Shown here: piece after piece, positions 38,143 through 47,051 of the stretch
Layout: every line of letters begins with the position of its first letter
Position numbering within the stretch: position 1 is the stretch's first letter
Source: Thermoanaerobaculum aquaticum
GTDB taxonomy: Bacteria; Acidobacteriota; Thermoanaerobaculia; Thermoanaerobaculales; Thermoanaerobaculaceae
Direction of reading: 5' to 3'
NCBI RefSeq assembly: GCF_000687145.1
Contig: NZ_JMFG01000025.1
Location: forward strand, 1 to 64,000
Length of the DNA stretch: 64,000 nt
Notes under the pieces: generated by a model
The model's database searches: none
What the model saw: the letters and a program-made list of their open reading frames with translations, nothing else
Told to the model about the DNA's origin: nothing
Made by a program: the position numbers and the translations under genes

Positions 38143-39681
38143 CTAATGCCGAAAGTGACGCCGACCGGTGAACACCATGGAAACCCCCAGCTCGTCGGCC
38201 ACCTGCACCACCTCATCATCGCGGATGGAGCCACCAGGCTGGGCAATGCAGGTAATGCCGGCTTCCGCCAGCACCCTCACCCCGTCGGGGAAGGGGAAAA
38301 AGGCGTCGGAAGCCGCCACTGCTCCCGCCAGCGCATGCCCAAAGGCTTGCGCTCGGCTCACGGCAATGCGGCAGGCATCCACCCGGGAGGGCTGCCCGCC
38401 GCCAATCCCCAGGGTTTGCCGGTGGTTGGCCACAACGATGGCGTTGGAGGCCACGTGCTTGACCATCCGCCAGGCCAAATCCAGAGCCTCCTGTTCCTGC
38501 TCGCTGGGTAGCCGCCGGGTGACCACGCGGAAGCTCTCGGGGAAGCCTTCGTCAGCTTGCTGCACCAAAAGCCCGCCGTCCACCACCCGCAGCCGGGGAA
38601 ACCCGCCGGTAGGCCGTGGGGTTTGCAGCACGCGCAGGTTTTTCTTCTTGGCAAAAACCGCCAGGGCTTCGGGGGTGAACTCCGGCGCCAGGACCACCTC
38701 GGCAAACTGCTCGGCCACCGCTTGTGCTGCCGGGCCGTCCACCGGCGAGGAAAAAGCAATAACGCCTCCAAAAGCCGAAACCGGATCGCAGGAAAACGCC
38801 AAGCGGTACGCCTCTTCCGGGTTTTCCCCTACGGCTGCCCCGCAGGGGTTGGCGTGCTTCACGATCACCACGCCAGCGCCGGGAAGGTCCCAAACCGCAC
38901 TCCACGCGCCATCGGCGTCCATAAGGTTGTTGTAGGAAAGCTCTTTGCCCTGGAGCTGGCGAAAGCCAGCAAAGCCGGTGGCCTGCCTGGGCCGGGCAAA
39001 GACCGCCCACTGGTGAGGGTTTTCCCCGTAGCGCAGCGGTTCTTCTTCGGCGGAAAGCCACGGCGCAAGGGCCGCCGGCAACTTGGGTGCAGGCATATCC
39101 AAAAAGCGGGGCAGCTCGCCGGCAATGAAGGCGTCGTAGGAGGCGGTGTGGCGGAAGGCCTTGAGGGCAAGCGTGCGCCGCAGGGAAAGCGGGACGCCCC
39201 CGTTGCTTTTAAGGTGGGAAAGCACCAGACCGTAATCCTGGGGATCCACCACCACCGTCACCCGGGCGTGGTTTTTGGCTGCCGCCCGGAGCAGGGACGG
39301 GCCGCCAATGTCAATGTTTTCGATGACCTCATGGGGGGTAGCCGCAGGGTTGCTGGCCACCTGCTGGAAAGGGTAGAGGTTGACCACTACCAGCTCGATG
39401 GGTTCCGCCCCAATGTGCGCCAGCTCCTCCCGGTGCTTGGGATCCTCGAGGTTGGCAAGGATGCCAGCAAAAACCTTGGGGTGCAGGGTCTTCACCCGGC
39501 CGCCAAGGATTTCCGGGCTGCCGGTCCAGGAGGCGATGTCGGTGACCTCCAGGCCGGAGCTTCGCAACAACGCCGCCGTGCCGCCGGTGGAAAGCACCTC
39601 AAAGCCCAAGGCTTTAAGCTCCTGCACCAACGGCACCACACCGGTTTTATCGGATACCGAGACGAGGCAAAGGCGCTTCAC
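38143..39681 (-). CDS. purH: Bifunctional AICAR transformylase/IMP cyclohydrolase
   Basis: 512 residues. The N-terminal MGS-like cyclohydrolase domain has [21 protein letters not shown] and GGRVKTLHPKV. The C-terminal transformylase has RYGENPHQ, KELSYNNLMDAD, IVKHANPCG and AFGGVIAFS. It catalyses the last two steps of IMP synthesis. GTG 39681 lies inside the 3' end of the upstream gene (35-nt overlap). The order with lolA and a prenyl synthase suggests shared transcription rather than shared function. Confidence 0.97.
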   Translation of the reverse strand: MKRLCLVSVSDKTGVVPLVQELKALGFEVLSTGGTAALLRSSGLEVTDIASWTGSPEILGGRVKTLHPKVFAGILANLEDPKHREELAHIGAEPIELVVVNLYPFQQVASNPAATPHEVIENIDIGGPSLLRAAAKNHARVTVVVDPQDYGLVLSHLKSNGGVPLSLRRTLALKAFRHTASYDAFIAGELPRFLDMPAPKLPAALAPWLSAEEEPLRYGENPHQWAVFARPRQATGFAGFRQLQGKELSYNNLMDADGAWSAVWDLPGAGVVIVKHANPCGAAVGENPEEAYRLAFSCDPVSAFGGVIAFSSPVDGPAAQAVAEQFAEVVLAPEFTPEALAVFAKKKNLRVLQTPRPTGGFPRLRVVDGGLLVQQADEGFPESFRVVTRRLPSEQEQEALDLAWRMVKHVASNAIVVANHRQTLGIGGGQPSRVDACRIAVSRAQAFGHALAGAVAASDAFFPFPDGVRVLAEAGITCIAQPGGSIRDDEVVQVADELGVSMVFTGRRHFRH

Positions 39682-40408
39682 GGGGTTTCAGCTCTCCTTT
39701 CCAAACCAGAATCCTGTTGCCGTCACCGGGGAAAGGCACCACCAGGCCTCCGGCGTGATGCCAGACCCACGAAGACAAAGCCACGTACTGGGAAATGGCG
39801 CGGTTTAAGCTCACCGAAGCCACCCCAAATGCGGTGGAGCGGTCATCCAGCAAGTTCCAAAAGCCCGGACCTCCCACCCGACGGAAATCCTCGGAAAGGG
39901 CCTGCCGGAGTGGCGAAACCCGGGAAGCCTCGGCGAGAATAAAACCCCACAGGGTTTCCCGGGAGGAAAACGGCAGGGACTCGTAGCCGGAGTAAAAAAC
40001 CACCGGGATTCGCGGCGCACGCGACTGCAGAAAAGCCACAAAGGCCCGGGCTTCAGCTTCCGTCGAGGCTTCCACCGGGAAGTTGATGTCCCACACCAGG
40101 TGGGCTAACGCCCCAAAACCGGCGGTCACCGCCTCAAAACTGGCTTGCCCGCGGATGGCGGCCACCAGCCGCTCGCACTGCGCCAGCACCGCTTCTTCCA
40201 GGGAGTTGCCGGGGCCCATGACGTGAATGGCCTGAGGGTAGGCAAAGGCCGCTTCCGCGCCCCGCCGGTAGGCCTGCGGGTGCTTGGTCAGCTGCCGGGC
40301 CAAATCCGGGGGAAGACCCGGCAAGGCTCGTTTTCCCAGTTCCAGGTCGAGGGAAACTGGGTGGAGGGGGCACGCCAAGAGAGTCACGGACAGGGTCAGG
40401 GCCAACAC
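39647..40408 (-). CDS. Secreted protein of unknown function, possibly S1/P1-nuclease-like
   Basis: 253 residues starting with a signal peptide ([11 protein letters not shown]). [16 protein letters not shown] segment resembles the HxxxD helix of zinc-dependent S1/P1 nucleases and phospholipase C, but other expected His/Asp ligands are not clear, so function is left open. GTG 40408 is preceded by TAGAAT-N6, not by a ribosome site. It leads into purH with a 35-nt overlap. Confidence 0.7.
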   Translation of the reverse strand: MLALTLSVTLLACPLHPVSLDLELGKRALPGLPPDLARQLTKHPQAYRRGAEAAFAYPQAIHVMGPGNSLEEAVLAQCERLVAAIRGQASFEAVTAGFGALAHLVWDINFPVEASTEAEARAFVAFLQSRAPRIPVVFYSGYESLPFSSRETLWGFILAEASRVSPLRQALSEDFRRVGGPGFWNLLDDRSTAFGVASVSLNRAISQYVALSSWVWHHAGGLVVPFPGDGNRILVWKGELKPREAPLPRLGIR

Positions 40409-40414
40409 AGGGGG

Positions 40415-40420
40415 ATTCTA
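40415..40420 (-). promoter_or_regulatory. TANNNT box for a leaderless transcript (gene at 40408)
   Basis: Minus-strand TAGAAT ends 6 nt before GTG 40408. Confidence 0.5.
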
Positions 40421-40474
40421 CCCGAGCCTCCCGGGGGGCCAAAGCAGGTGGTTACAATGACCGCGGAGGGGCCT

Positions 40475-41041
40475 ATGGGGCAAATCCTTTGGCAGCAGGC
40501 TGTTGGGCGCGGACAGCTGGTGGTGGTCAAGGGGGACATCACCGAAGAGCGGGTAGACGCCATCGTGAACGCTGCCAACTCCCAGTTGGCGCACGGGGGA
40601 GGGGTGGCCGGTGCCATTGTGCGCAAGGGGGGACGCATCATCCAGGAGGAGTCCAACCGCCTGGCGCCGGTACCGGTGGGAGGGGCAGTGGTCACCTCGG
40701 CAGGGGCGCTCCCCTGCCGGTGGGTCATTCACGCTGTGGGGCCGATTTGGGGGGAAGGGGACGAAGAGAACAAGCTGCGGTCGGCAGTGCGGCAGGCGCT
40801 CTTGCGGACGGAAGAGCGGCAAGCCCAAAGCGTGGCGCTTCCCGCCATTTCCACCGGCATTTTCGGCTACCCGAAAGCGGCCGGCTGCCAGGTCATTGCC
40901 TTTGAGTGCGCCAGGTTTTTGCAGGAGGCAACGTTCGTGAGGGAAATTCACCTGGTGGCCTGGGATGAAGAAACCGCACATTGCTTTTTGCAAGCCTGCC
41001 AAGGGTTAGCGGCCAAAACCCCTGGGGCAGATCAGGCCTAG
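40475..41041 (+). CDS. Macro-domain (ADP-ribose-binding) protein
   Basis: 188 residues forming a single macro domain: [21 protein letters not shown] at the start, the GGGVAGAI phosphate loop, [11 protein letters not shown] and the [11 protein letters not shown] loop. Members hydrolyse O-acetyl-ADP-ribose or remove ADP-ribose from proteins. I choose ATG 40475 because GGAGGGG stands just before it; ATG 40457 is the alternative. A TACAAT box at 40453-40458 fits a short leader. It diverges from the purH operon. Confidence 0.93.
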   Translation: MGQILWQQAVGRGQLVVVKGDITEERVDAIVNAANSQLAHGGGVAGAIVRKGGRIIQEESNRLAPVPVGGAVVTSAGALPCRWVIHAVGPIWGEGDEENKLRSAVRQALLRTEERQAQSVALPAISTGIFGYPKAAGCQVIAFECARFLQEATFVREIHLVAWDEETAHCFLQACQGLAAKTPGADQA

Positions 41042-41059
41042 CCGATCAAAAGCCGGTTT

Positions 41060-42286
41060 TTACTCGTAACGCAAAGCCTCAATCGGGTCCAAACGCGCGG
41101 CCTTGGCCGCCGGGTACAGGCCAAAGAAAATCCCCACCGCCCCCGCAAAGAGGAAAGCCGCCGCCACCACCTGGGGTTGCACAAGGGTGGGCCAGCCGCC
41201 AATGCGGGAAATGAGCCTGGCAATGAAGATGCCCAGGCCAATGCCGACAACCCCTCCCAGCCCGGAAATCATCGAGCTTTCAATCAGAAACTGCCAGCGA
41301 ATGTCGGCCCGGCGGGCGCCCAAGGCGCGCCGTACGCCAATTTCCCGGGTCCGCTCGGTGACCGAAACCAGCATGATGTTCATGATGCCGATGCCACCTA
41401 CCAAAAGCGAAACCGAAGCAATGGCGGCCAAAAGCAGCGTCAGGACCTGACTCATCTGCGTGGCGGTGGAGGCGATGTCCTGCTGGCTGCGGATGACGAA
41501 GTCGTCGTCCTGGCCTTTGCCAATGCGGTGCCGTTGCCGGAGGAGCTGAGTAATTTCGTCGGCGGCACGGTCAATGGCCTTGGGGGATACGGCCGAAACC
41601 ATGATGGCCTGAATGTAAGTAATTCCCATGAGCCGTTTTTGGGCAGTGGTGTAGGGGACCACAACAATGTCGTCCTGATCTTGGCCCATGGCCGAGCCGC
41701 CCTTTTTGTCCAGCACCCCGATTACCCGAAACGGGATCCCCTTGATGCGCACGATTTCGCCCACGGGGTTGGCCTGGGCGGAGCCAAAAAGGTTTTCCAC
41801 CACGGTGGCCCCCAGCACCGCTACTTTCGTCGAGGCTTTCACGTCCTCGTCCGTAAAGAAAGTGCCTTTGCTCACGGCCCAGGCGCGAATGGTGGGGTAA
41901 TTGGGCCCTGCCCCTTGAATGGTGGTGAACCAGTTTTGGTTGCCGTAAACCACTTGCGCCACGGTCCGCACCGAGGGTTCGGCCACCGCCACCGACGGGC
42001 ACTCCCGGGCAATGGCTTCCGCATCCTCCACCGTCAGGGACTGCACCGAGCCGATGCCGTGGCGCACCCCACCGGCGGAGCGGGAGCCAGAAAACACGAT
42101 CATGAAGTTGGTGCCCAGGGCCCCAATTTGGTTTTGAATGGCCGATGAGGCCCCCTGGCCAATAGCCACCATGGCCACCACGCAGGCCACGCCAATGATG
42201 ACCCCCAGCATGGTCAGCGCTGTGCGCATGGGGTTGCGCCGCAGCGCCACCAACGACACCTTGTAAACCTCTAACGGGTTGACCAT
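41060..42286 (-). CDS. MacB-type ABC transporter permease (FtsX domain)
   Basis: 408 residues. An N-terminal helix (TALTMLGVIIGVACVVAMVAI) precedes a periplasmic MacB core domain, then three C-terminal helices with the SLLVGGIGIMNIML and RREIGVRRALGA-like (TREIGVRRALGAR) motifs. The FtsX/MacB family performs mechanical transport across the envelope. There is no nucleotide-binding domain in this protein and none encoded beside it. The adaptor gene lies 9 nt upstream, so both form one operon. The ATPase must be supplied from elsewhere. Confidence 0.93.
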   Translation of the reverse strand: MVNPLEVYKVSLVALRRNPMRTALTMLGVIIGVACVVAMVAIGQGASSAIQNQIGALGTNFMIVFSGSRSAGGVRHGIGSVQSLTVEDAEAIARECPSVAVAEPSVRTVAQVVYGNQNWFTTIQGAGPNYPTIRAWAVSKGTFFTDEDVKASTKVAVLGATVVENLFGSAQANPVGEIVRIKGIPFRVIGVLDKKGGSAMGQDQDDIVVVPYTTAQKRLMGITYIQAIMVSAVSPKAIDRAADEITQLLRQRHRIGKGQDDDFVIRSQQDIASTATQMSQVLTLLLAAIASVSLLVGGIGIMNIMLVSVTERTREIGVRRALGARRADIRWQFLIESSMISGLGGVVGIGLGIFIARLISRIGGWPTLVQPQVVAAAFLFAGAVGIFFGLYPAAKAARLDPIEALRYE

Positions 42287-42295
42287 GGTCTCCTC

Positions 42296-43561
42296 CTACC
42301 GCCGGGGGGGACCCATACGCGTCATACCGGCCAGTCCACCGGCTTCTTCGGCTTGGGCGGTGGCCAAGCCCACCACCACCTGTTGCCCTTCGGCCAACTC
42401 CCCGCCCCGCACCTCCACGTACTGGCCATCGGTGAGGCCTGGCATGAAGCGCACCGGGCGCAGCGGGTCGCTGGGCTTTTCACCAGGCAAATACACGGTG
42501 GCCAGCTTGTCCTCAGTCCCGCCACCTGCTGGCCGGGGCTCGCGGCGCGAGGAGGCCCCACCCCGGTCAGAGCCCCTCCCGGGTTCCCGGCGCTGGGCGG
42601 GCGCGTTTCCGTTGGCCCGGTTGCTCCCTACCGCCAGCCCCAGCATTTCCGGCCGGAAGCGCAGGGCGGAAGCGGGAATGCGGAGCACGTCTTCGGCCTT
42701 GGCCACTTGAATGTGGACCTCTGCGGTCATCCCCGGCAAAAGCAGACCCTCGTTGTTTTCAACCTCCACCACCACCGGGTAGGTGACCACGTTGTTGGTG
42801 ATCTTGGGGGAAAGGCGGATTTGCGCCACGCGACCGGTGAACTGCTTTTCCGGATAGGAGTCCACGGAAAAGAGCACGGTTTGGCCCACCTTCACCTGAC
42901 CGATGTCGGCTTCCGAGACGTCGCAGGTCAGGCGCATGCGCGTGAGGTCCTCGGCAATGGTGAAAAGCGTCGGGGCCTGGAAAGAAGCGGCCACGGTTTG
43001 CCCCACGTCGTAGTCCCGGGAAACCACCACGCCGTCAATGGGAGCGCGAATTACCGAGTAGCGGTAGTTGGTTTCTGCCCGCTCCAGAGCGGCTTCCAGC
43101 TCGGTGACCTGCGCCAAAGCCTGGTGGTAAGCGGCGCGGGCGGTTTCCAGCTGGTCTTCGGAAACCAGCTTGGCCTCAAAGAGGGCTTGCTGCCTCTTGT
43201 ACTTGGCTTCCGCATCCAGAGCCTGGATGCGGGCCCTCTCCAGCTGGGCCTTGGTCTGGTTCACCGCGGCCACAAACGGGGTGGGGTCCAAAACCGCCAG
43301 CACCTGCCCTTTCTTCACCCGATCGTTAAAGTCCGCATGGATTTCCGCAATGATGCCGGAAACCTGCGAACCCACCTTTACGGTGGTGAGGGCTTCCAGG
43401 GTGCCGGTGGTGGTGACCGACTGAATCACCGTCCCTCGAGTTACCGGAGCGGTAAGGAAACGCGCGGCTTCTCCTGTCTTTTTTCCCGCCAAGCTCCACA
43501 CAAACGCGGCAATGACCACAACGCTGACCACACCCAGTATGGCTTTCGTTTTGTTTTTCAC
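42296..43561 (-). CDS. MacA/HlyD-type periplasmic adaptor
   Basis: 421 residues. An N-terminal membrane helix (AILGVVSVVVIAAFVWSLAG) is followed by a lipoyl half-motif (TVKVGSQVSGIIAEIH), a helical hairpin (about 90-150), the second lipoyl half (YSVIRAPIDGVVVSRDYDVG) and a beta barrel. An unusual Arg/Gly/Pro-rich stretch near residues 320-350 interrupts the membrane-proximal domain. GTG 43561 follows GGAGG. It should connect the permease at 41060 to an outer-membrane channel. Confidence 0.93.
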   Translation of the reverse strand: MKNKTKAILGVVSVVVIAAFVWSLAGKKTGEAARFLTAPVTRGTVIQSVTTTGTLEALTTVKVGSQVSGIIAEIHADFNDRVKKGQVLAVLDPTPFVAAVNQTKAQLERARIQALDAEAKYKRQQALFEAKLVSEDQLETARAAYHQALAQVTELEAALERAETNYRYSVIRAPIDGVVVSRDYDVGQTVAASFQAPTLFTIAEDLTRMRLTCDVSEADIGQVKVGQTVLFSVDSYPEKQFTGRVAQIRLSPKITNNVVTYPVVVEVENNEGLLLPGMTAEVHIQVAKAEDVLRIPASALRFRPEMLGLAVGSNRANGNAPAQRREPGRGSDRGGASSRREPRPAGGGTEDKLATVYLPGEKPSDPLRPVRFMPGLTDGQYVEVRGGELAEGQQVVVGLATAQAEEAGGLAGMTRMGPPRR

Positions 43562-43617
43562 GTCCTTGCCTCCAGGCCCTGCGGCCCTTAGCAGTTTACG
43601 ACGTCCATCGCCAGGGG

Positions 43618-44055
43618 TTACCGGGCCGGCTGGGAAACCGCCTTTTGAGCCAGCTGGAAAAGCTCTTGGGAAAGCTCGGTGAACTCGTCAGGCAACGGGG
43701 GCTCGCCAAAGGTGTAGCCGAGGACGCTATTTTCCTTGCCTTGCCACCACCAGGTGAGGGTCACGGCAAAAGCTACTTGCGGTCCTCGGGTCTGGTTGAG
43801 GGTGGGCGGCCAGTTGGCCTTTTGGGCTTTGGCCAGGAGCTCGTCCAGTTTAACCAATTGCTGGGCATCAAGGCGTCCGGAGCTCTGGCGCTTGTCCCGT
43901 TGGGCCAAAGACCAGGACTCCACGACCACCCTGCCGTCCTGGAAAAACGTGACCTTCTCCTCGCTGGGGTTGATGCCGCCCTCGCTGCGCACGACCACCG
44001 CCAAAGGTGGTGCCTGCAACGCCTGCATGCAGAGAACGCAAACGCCTAACCACAT
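43618..44055 (-). CDS. Small secreted protein of unknown function
   Basis: 145 residues with a probable signal peptide (LGVCVLCMQALQAPP). The mature part has alternating beta strands (KVTFFQDGRVVVESW) and a helix (LVKLDELLAKAQKANW). It may be a periplasmic protein or a lipoprotein without a proper lipobox. ATG 44055 follows GGGAGGCACC. No family is recognised. Confidence 0.65.
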   Translation of the reverse strand: MWLGVCVLCMQALQAPPLAVVVRSEGGINPSEEKVTFFQDGRVVVESWSLAQRDKRQSSGRLDAQQLVKLDELLAKAQKANWPPTLNQTRGPQVAFAVTLTWWWQGKENSVLGYTFGEPPLPDEFTELSQELFQLAQKAVSQPAR

Positions 44056-44086
44056 GGTGCCTCCCGCACAAGGCTACACCTGGCCT

Positions 44087-44092
44087 TAGAAT
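44087..44092 (+). promoter_or_regulatory. TANNNT box for a leaderless transcript (gene at 44099)
   Basis: TAGAAT ends exactly 6 nt before ATG 44099. No ribosome site is present. Confidence 0.5.
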
Positions 44093-44098
44093 AACGCC

Positions 44099-44956
44099 AT
44101 GGGCCGCGTGGGCTGGTGGTTTTGGCTGGGGGTGGGGCTTGTGGCCCTTGGGGTGGCCGGAGCGTGTCTACAGGTCCCATGGTTTGCCCGCAACCTCACG
44201 CCTTTGGGCTGGACCGGGGTGATCCTCGCGGCCGATGGCTTGCTTTTTTCCCGGGGCCGCTCCTGGCTTGTGCGTTGCCCCCGGGAGCTGCTGCTGGCGG
44301 CCGTCATTTCCATCCCCTCGTGGTTGTTGTTCGAGCTTTACAACCGGCCGCGCTTTTGGCGCGCCGATGGACCCGAGCTCTGGTGGCATTACCAGGGGCT
44401 TCCCCCATGGCCGGAGCGGGGTTTCGGCTACGCCTGGGCCTTTGCCACCATTACCCCCGCCATGCTGTTGCTAGCCGAGCTCTTCCGGGACTTGCTGCAG
44501 CGCCTGCCCAGGGGGGAAGGAGGGCGCATCCCAAAGGAAGTCGCCTGGGTCCTGATGCTGACGGGTTTCCCGCTGGCTTTTCTGCCCCTGGTCTGGCCAT
44601 CCCCTTACTTTGCCGCCGATGTGTGGCTGGCCTGGCCGCTTTTGCTGGAAGGCGTCAACTTCTTGCGGGGGCGACCGTGCCTTCTTCGGGACTTTGAAAA
44701 GGGGGACCGCTCGCGCTTTGTGGCTCTGCTCCTGGCGGGTGCGCTTTGCGGGTTCATCTGGGAAAGCCTGAACTTTCTGGCCTCGGCGCGCTGGGTGTAC
44801 ACGGTCCCCTTTGCCGGACACCTCAAGGTCTTTGAGATGCCGGTGCTGGGCTACCTGGGCTTTCTGCCCTTTGCCGTGGCGGTCTTTGACCTCTGGGTGT
44901 TTCTGCGCTCGCTCTGGCCCTTTCACCCTCCGGCCTGGGAGCGGGAGGAGCTTTAA
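44099..44956 (+). CDS. Multi-helix membrane protein of unknown function
   Basis: 285 residues with about seven hydrophobic helices and conserved-looking Trp-rich loops (ELYNRPRFWRADGPELWW, WESLNFLASARWVYTVP). The Glu-Leu-Tyr-Asn and Trp-Glu-Ser-Leu-Asn segments at two helices suggest an internal duplication. No known transporter or enzyme motif is seen. It lacks a ribosome site; TAGAAT-N6 upstream points to a leaderless mRNA. Its stop codon overlaps the stop of a 59-residue gene on the other strand. Confidence 0.7.
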   Translation: MGRVGWWFWLGVGLVALGVAGACLQVPWFARNLTPLGWTGVILAADGLLFSRGRSWLVRCPRELLLAAVISIPSWLLFELYNRPRFWRADGPELWWHYQGLPPWPERGFGYAWAFATITPAMLLLAELFRDLLQRLPRGEGGRIPKEVAWVLMLTGFPLAFLPLVWPSPYFAADVWLAWPLLLEGVNFLRGRPCLLRDFEKGDRSRFVALLLAGALCGFIWESLNFLASARWVYTVPFAGHLKVFEMPVLGYLGFLPFAVAVFDLWVFLRSLWPFHPPAWEREEL

Positions 44957-45132
44957 GCCTTAGCCCCAGGCCAGAGCTCAAGGGCAATGGCAAACAGCAG
45001 GAACCCCACGGCGCCCCGCCAGAAGGTCACCGGCGGCTTGCCAAGCACCGTGATTTGCCCAAAGGCGGCCACCGTGCCCACCACGAAGGCCAAAGCAGCC
45101 AGGATAATCAAGGCCAGGATAAGGTTTCGCAT
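44953..45132 (-). CDS. 59-residue two-helix membrane protein
   Basis: ATG 45132 follows a strong GGAGGGAGGTGCGCC ribosome site. The product starts MRNLILALIILAALAFVVG and has a second helix around GAVGFLLFAIALELW. A TATACT box with a 17-nt-distant TTTAGG lies upstream. The ribosome site, promoter and two clean helices support a real gene. It converges with 44099-44956, overlapping by 4 nt. Function unknown; it may be a subunit of the flippase-like operon next door. Confidence 0.68.
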   Translation of the reverse strand: MRNLILALIILAALAFVVGTVAAFGQITVLGKPPVTFWRGAVGFLLFAIALELWPGAKA

Positions 45133-45164
45133 GGCGCACCTCCCTCCTTCGGTGTCTGCGGGAG

Positions 45165-45170
45165 AGTATA
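45165..45170 (-). promoter_or_regulatory. -10 box of the 59-residue gene
   Basis: Minus-strand TATACT, with a weak TTTAGG -35 box 17 nt upstream. The leader of about 25 nt contains GGAGGGAGG. Confidence 0.4.
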
Positions 45171-45195
45171 GCGCCGCAGCCGCTTGACCTAAAGG

Positions 45196-46122
45196 TTACC
45201 TTTTGACTTTCAGCACCAGGCCCGCCATGGCCGGAAAGCCGAGGATGAGCTGGAAGGCCAGGGTCCAAAAGTGAAGGGCAAATCCCAGGCTTAACGCTTG
45301 GGCGGTGGGCACACCGGTGACGGTTAAAGCCGAAGCAAAGCCCGCTTCCAAGGGTCCCAGGTTTCCCAAACCGGCAATGGGTATCGCAGCTCCCAGGGTC
45401 GCGCCCAGCACCGAAAGCAGCACCTGCCCAAGGGAAAGGCTGGCACCCATCCCCCGGCAAAGTACCGCGGTAAAGCTCACAATGAGCGCCCAGGCCAAAA
45501 GCGAAAGGGCGAAGCTTGCGGCCACCACCGCCGGCCGATGTCCCAGATCCACCAGCAACTGGCGCATGCGAAGGGCCCCCCGTACCAAACGTCGGGTAGG
45601 GAGCCAGCGCACCACCACCCGCCAGGTTTGGCGGTGGGCTGAAGCCCAGGCAGCGAGGACAAGAAAAAACAGCAAGAAAAGCGCTGGAAAAACGAGGGCG
45701 AGCGGGAGCAAACCCAAGAGCGCCAGCCCCGCCACGGCCACAGCCAGCGACCAGAGGTCAAAAAAACGCCCGGCCAGCCACCAAAAAGCCCCCTGCGACA
45801 GCTTGCTGCGCATCGTCCAGCGGGCGAGAGGCGGCAAAGCCATCTCCCCCAAACGCCAGGGCAAGAGGGAAGAAACGGCTTGGGAGGCGGTAAACAGGAA
45901 AAAAGCCGAAGCGACACCCAGCGTGCGGTCGCTCAGGAGCTTAAGGCGCCAGGCGCGGGTGCCGACAATGCCAAGGTGCAAAACAAACGCCAAAACCAGC
46001 GTGGGACCCGAAATGCCGGTAAAAAGCTGCAGAACAGCTTGGGGTTGGGCCACGAGAAACAGCGCCAGTGCAAGCACGGTGCCCAGGACCAGCAGCAGCG
46101 CTTTCCAGCGGAAGCGCCTCAC
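45196..46122 (-). CDS. Flippase-like membrane protein (LPG_synthase_TM/UPF0104 family)
   Basis: 308 residues with about seven to eight helices. Typical features are an early RAWRLKLLSD loop, SSLLPWRLGEMALPPLARW and a C-terminal PIAGLGNLGPLEAGFASALT motif, which match the integral-membrane domain family without the aminoacyl-phosphatidylglycerol synthase part. Such proteins are thought to move lipid-linked sugars or lipids. Its start overlaps the stop of the GT2 gene by 4 nt, the last step of a three-gene glycan unit. Confidence 0.88.
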   Translation of the reverse strand: MRRFRWKALLLVLGTVLALALFLVAQPQAVLQLFTGISGPTLVLAFVLHLGIVGTRAWRLKLLSDRTLGVASAFFLFTASQAVSSLLPWRLGEMALPPLARWTMRSKLSQGAFWWLAGRFFDLWSLAVAVAGLALLGLLPLALVFPALFLLFFLVLAAWASAHRQTWRVVVRWLPTRRLVRGALRMRQLLVDLGHRPAVVAASFALSLLAWALIVSFTAVLCRGMGASLSLGQVLLSVLGATLGAAIPIAGLGNLGPLEAGFASALTVTGVPTAQALSLGFALHFWTLAFQLILGFPAMAGLVLKVKR

Positions 46123-47051
46123 TTCTTCTCCCGCTCCCGGCTGCGGAGCTCATCCAGAAGCCGGCGGTTCACCGCCACCAGGTCCGCCAGCACCGCTAAA
46201 ACGGCCAGCTGAAAGGCTCCCAAAAGCAGCACCGCGCCGGCGATCAGCGACTGCACGTGGCCGGCGGGGGAAATGCCAGCAAAGTAGAAGTACGCGAACC
46301 TGCCAAAAAGCAGCAAACCGGCGGTGGCGCCCAGAGCCGAAAGCCCCAGCAGCACCCGCAAGGGCCGGTAGAGCAACACCAAACGCAGCATGGTGGCCAG
46401 GGAAATCAGCACGTAACGGGTGTTGGAGCGGAAAAGCCGGGAGGGGCGTGGTGTAGGCCGCGCAGAAACCGGCACCCAGCGCACCGCCATGCCGGCAATG
46501 CCGGCTTGAATGAGGGTTTCCAGGGTGTAGGTGAAGGTGGTGAAGCAGGAAAGACGGGCGGCACAGCGGCGGGAAAAGGCGCGAAAACCGGTGGTGGCAT
46601 CGGTCACCGGCAACCCCGAAATCTTCTTCACCGCCCAAGCCCCCAGGCGCTGAAGCACCCTTTTGGCCGGGGAAAAGTGGGCGAGGGTGCCCACACCCCG
46701 GTCTCCCAGCACCATCTCTGCCTCGCCGGCCAGGATCGGAGCCAAGAGCCTGGGGATCTCCGCGGGGTCGTACTGACCGTCGGCGTCCAAGTTCACGATG
46801 GCGTCGGCCCCCCGGCGCAGGGCTTCCTCCAGCCCGGCGGTAAAAGCGGCAGCCAAACCCCGGTGCACCGGCAAACGGTGAACCGAGGCGCCCGCAGCGA
46901 CAGCTACCTTGGCGGTGCCATCGGTGGAGCCGTCGTCCACCACCAGGGTTTCCACCTCGGCAAAAGGCGGAATGGCGGGCGGGATGGCAGCCAGCACCTG
47001 GGGTAGGGTTTGCTCCTCGTTAAAAGCCGGTATCACGATCACAAGCTTCAT
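46119..47051 (-). CDS. GT2-family glycosyltransferase with C-terminal membrane helices (DPM1/GtrB-like)
   Basis: 310 residues. The GT-A domain has IPAFNEEQTLP at the start, VVDDGSTDGT, the NLDADGQYDP metal-binding DXD-type motif and DATTGFRAFSR. Two helices follow near the C-terminus. It should transfer a sugar from a nucleotide donor to polyprenyl phosphate in the inner membrane. I take ATG 47051, which overlaps the YfhO-like stop (ATGA); the upstream extension in frame is unlikely. Confidence 0.93.
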   Translation of the reverse strand: MKLVIVIPAFNEEQTLPQVLAAIPPAIPPFAEVETLVVDDGSTDGTAKVAVAAGASVHRLPVHRGLAAAFTAGLEEALRRGADAIVNLDADGQYDPAEIPRLLAPILAGEAEMVLGDRGVGTLAHFSPAKRVLQRLGAWAVKKISGLPVTDATTGFRAFSRRCAARLSCFTTFTYTLETLIQAGIAGMAVRWVPVSARPTPRPSRLFRSNTRYVLISLATMLRLVLLYRPLRVLLGLSALGATAGLLLFGRFAYFYFAGISPAGHVQSLIAGAVLLLGAFQLAVLAVLADLVAVNRRLLDELRSREREKK

